DNA of 34,945 nt from Vicinamibacteria bacterium. Lineage in GTDB: Bacteria; Acidobacteriota; Vicinamibacteria; Fen-336. The notes below the pieces were generated by a model. It did not search any database and had not been told where the DNA came from. It was given only the letters and a program-made list of their open reading frames with translations. The DNA lies in assembly GCA_023701125.1 (NCBI GenBank), contig JAMPXO010000049.1, forward strand, positions 1 to 34,945. Reading direction: 5' to 3'. Below are positions 33,723 through 34,945 of this stretch, in pieces; the stretch's first letter is position 1, and every line of letters begins with the position of its first letter. The position numbers and the translations under genes were made by a program.

Positions 33723-33765
33723 TGTGAGAACGACCACAGATCCCGCCCACGGCAGCGGCCAGGAT
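33723..33765 (+). promoter_or_regulatory. CRP-type promoter of the NrtS-like operon
   Basis: TGTGAGAACGACCACA (33723-33738), 21 bases, -10 CAGGAT (33760-33765). The predicted +1 near 33772 lies downstream of ATG 33764, which moves the likely start to TTG 33788 preceded by GGGGGAGG. Confidence 0.65.
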
Positions 33766-33787
33766 GGCTGGCGTCTGGGGGAGGAAG

Positions 33788-34015
33788 TTGGACAAGAAGC
33801 AGGCTGCACACTCGGCGCGCGTCGCCCTGGTCGTCGCCCCGGTGCTCGTGGTCGTCAACCATTACGAAGATCTGGCACGGGGGCACTGGCGGGGACTCGG
33901 CATCAAGGCGCTGCTGACGCTCGCCGTGCCGTTCTGCGTCTCGTACTACTCCGCCCGGGCTGCGAGACGGCGCGGCGTGACGCCACCCGTGGAAGGAAGC
34001 GAAGGACCGTCATGA
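33788..34015 (+). CDS. NrtS-like small membrane protein
   Basis: 75 residues from TTG 33788. Two hydrophobic helices: ARVALVVAPVLVVVNHYED and IKALLTLAVPFCVSYYSARAA. The pattern of a short first helix ending in N-x-x-D, then lLt-vPf-V-Y-SA, matches small NrtS nitrate/nitrite transport proteins. The start was chosen because the upstream ATG at 33764 overlaps the -10 hexamer and lies before the predicted +1. Its TGA overlaps the next ATG as ATGA. Substrate assignment by family only. Confidence 0.65.
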   Translation: MDKKQAAHSARVALVVAPVLVVVNHYEDLARGHWRGLGIKALLTLAVPFCVSYYSARAARRRGVTPPVEGSEGPS

Positions 34016-34449
34016 GATACAAGGCGCTGGCCGCCCGTCCGTACCCGAACCCGCTGCGCGGGCGGGTGTTCCGCCTGTTGGTCCAACTCGGCGTGGACGT
34101 CGAGGTGCCGCCCGAGCTGGAGGGGGCGGCGACCAACGACGAGGTCGTGGCGTACCTGCGCGGCCGCCGCCCGGACCTGCTGGTGATTCCCTTCCACGCC
34201 CAGCGCGACCGCCAGGACGAGCGCACCTCGGGCCTGGACCTGCTGGCGCGGGTGCGGGCCGAGATCCCCGAGTTGCGCGACGTCCCCGTGTTCATGCCGG
34301 TCAGCGTCTACGGGCGGGTCGCGTTCGAGGCCGCCTGGCGGGCGGCACCCCTGAAGGCGGTCGAGCCGCTGTTCGAGGAAGATCTGGCCGACGCGGCGGC
34401 GCTGCCGCGACTACTCGAGACGCTGCGCCGCCAGCACCGGCCGCGCTGA
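34012..34449 (+). CDS. CheY-like receiver-fold protein, probably degenerate
   Basis: 145 residues. Central part DLLVIPFHAQRDRQDERTSGLDLLARVRAEI followed by ELRDVPVFMPVSV resembles the beta3-alpha3-beta4 portion of a receiver domain, with PFHAQ where DxxMP would be expected; no acidic pair is seen near the N-terminus. It may therefore be a pseudo-receiver. Weak family confidence. ATG overlaps the upstream stop. Lies between the NrtS-like gene and a peroxiredoxin in one apparent operon. Confidence 0.5.
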   Translation: MRYKALAARPYPNPLRGRVFRLLVQLGVDVEVPPELEGAATNDEVVAYLRGRRPDLLVIPFHAQRDRQDERTSGLDLLARVRAEIPELRDVPVFMPVSVYGRVAFEAAWRAAPLKAVEPLFEEDLADAAALPRLLETLRRQHRPR

Positions 34450-34461
34450 GACGGAGGAGCG

Positions 34462-34945
34462 ATGAAGAGAAGCCTGATCCTGGCCACGGCGCTGACGAGT
34501 GGTGTGACCCTGGCCGCGAGCGCGCAAGACGCCCGGCCGCGCGAGGCCGTGCTGGGCGAGACGCCGGCACCGGGCCTGGGCCGGGTGGCGGCCGGCCTCG
34601 GCATCGCGCTCGGCGACGAGGCGCCCGACCTGGTGGTCGCCGACGCCGCGGGTCGGCAGGCGAATCTGCTGGCCGGGGCGGGCAAGCGCGGGGCGTTGCT
34701 CGTCTTCTATCGCGGCGGCTGGTGCCCGTTCTGCAACGCCCAGGTTCACGCCCTGACCCGCGCGTTCGACGAGTTCCGGCGCCGCGGCGTGACGCCGATC
34801 GTGATCAGCGTCGACCAGGCGGACGAAGCGGCCAGGACGAAGGCGAGCTACGAGATCCCGTTCCCGGTGCTGTCCGACCCCGACCTCGTCGCCCACCGCG
34901 CTTACCGCGTCGTCCACGAGGTGGGCAGCGAGGAGTACGCGCGGC
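34462..34945 (+). CDS. Peroxiredoxin-like AhpC/TSA protein (truncated by window end)
   Basis: 161 complete codons before the window edge. Signal peptide (SLILATALTSGVTLAASAQ), then a thioredoxin-fold peroxidase core with LLVFYRGGWCPFCNAQVHAL, a CPxC active site of the type seen in AhpC/TSA-like peroxiredoxins, and VISVDQADEA. Probably acts in the periplasm against peroxide. GGAGGAG lies 3 bases before the ATG. Last visible gene of the NrtS-like operon. Confidence 0.88.
   Translation, partial: MKRSLILATALTSGVTLAASAQDARPREAVLGETPAPGLGRVAAGLGIALGDEAPDLVVADAAGRQANLLAGAGKRGALLVFYRGGWCPFCNAQVHALTRAFDEFRRRGVTPIVISVDQADEAARTKASYEIPFPVLSDPDLVAHRAYRVVHEVGSEEYAR

Overview
This is a GC-rich window with strongly GC-biased third codon positions. 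Genes are densely packed, many start with GTG, and neighbours often share a 4-base start/stop overlap (GTGA or ATGA). Outer-membrane and periplasmic proteins point to a Gram-negative diderm. The mix of TPR-fused CheR, hybrid kinases and a serine/threonine kinase with a large extension would suit Acidobacteriota or Myxococcota-like lineages, but the sequence does not fix the phylum. I see no rRNA, tRNA, CRISPR array, transposase or phage gene.

Layout. (1) 1-1169, minus strand: a fragmentary ORF and a DUF3179 gene interrupted by one in-frame UGA exactly where the family has its conserved Cys; I read it as a selenoprotein. (2) 1531-16584, plus strand: a nine-gene chemosensory operon in Wsp-like order (CheW, CheR-TPR, CheW, two MCPs, hybrid kinase, CheA-REC, CheB, hybrid kinase), with no GGDEF output protein and no flagellar genes. 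(3) 16692-18688: a beta-barrel protein and a Cys-containing DUF3179 paralogue, divergently transcribed. (4) 18781-23594: a bufferin-type operon (MNIO/DUF692 enzyme, DUF2063 partner, Cys-rich exported peptide), then YceI and a Ser/Thr kinase. (5) 23662-26998: TVP38 membrane protein, a MerA-like flavoprotein and a relative of the NAD(P)H-flavoprotein domain found fused to SelD. (6) 27137-30035: a metallothionein-like peptide, a PfkB sugar kinase, a small membrane protein, an Asp-nucleophile alpha/beta hydrolase and a P-loop kinase. (7) 30146-32178, minus strand: TetR, a deiodinase-like redoxin and an AhpD-like protein. (8) 32272-34945: a transporter, an NrtS-like protein, a receiver-like protein and a truncated peroxiredoxin.

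The unifying signal is regulatory. Nine promoters outside the che operon share one architecture: a 16-bp CRP-type dyad (TGTGA-N6-CGACA or a close variant), 21 bases (20 in one case), then a -10 hexamer whose second base is always A and last base always T. This places the dyad centre near -41.5, the class II CRP geometry. In four cases the predicted +1 falls on or next to the start codon and no Shine-Dalgarno is visible, predicting leaderless mRNAs. The apparent regulon joins both DUF3179 genes, the beta-barrel, the bufferin operon, the TVP38/flavoprotein operon, the hydrolase operon, the TetR/redoxin operon, the transporter and the NrtS operon. I infer a thiol/selenol, metal and redox-linked stimulon under a CRP/FNR-family activator encoded elsewhere, with a selenocysteine DUF3179 protein as one member.
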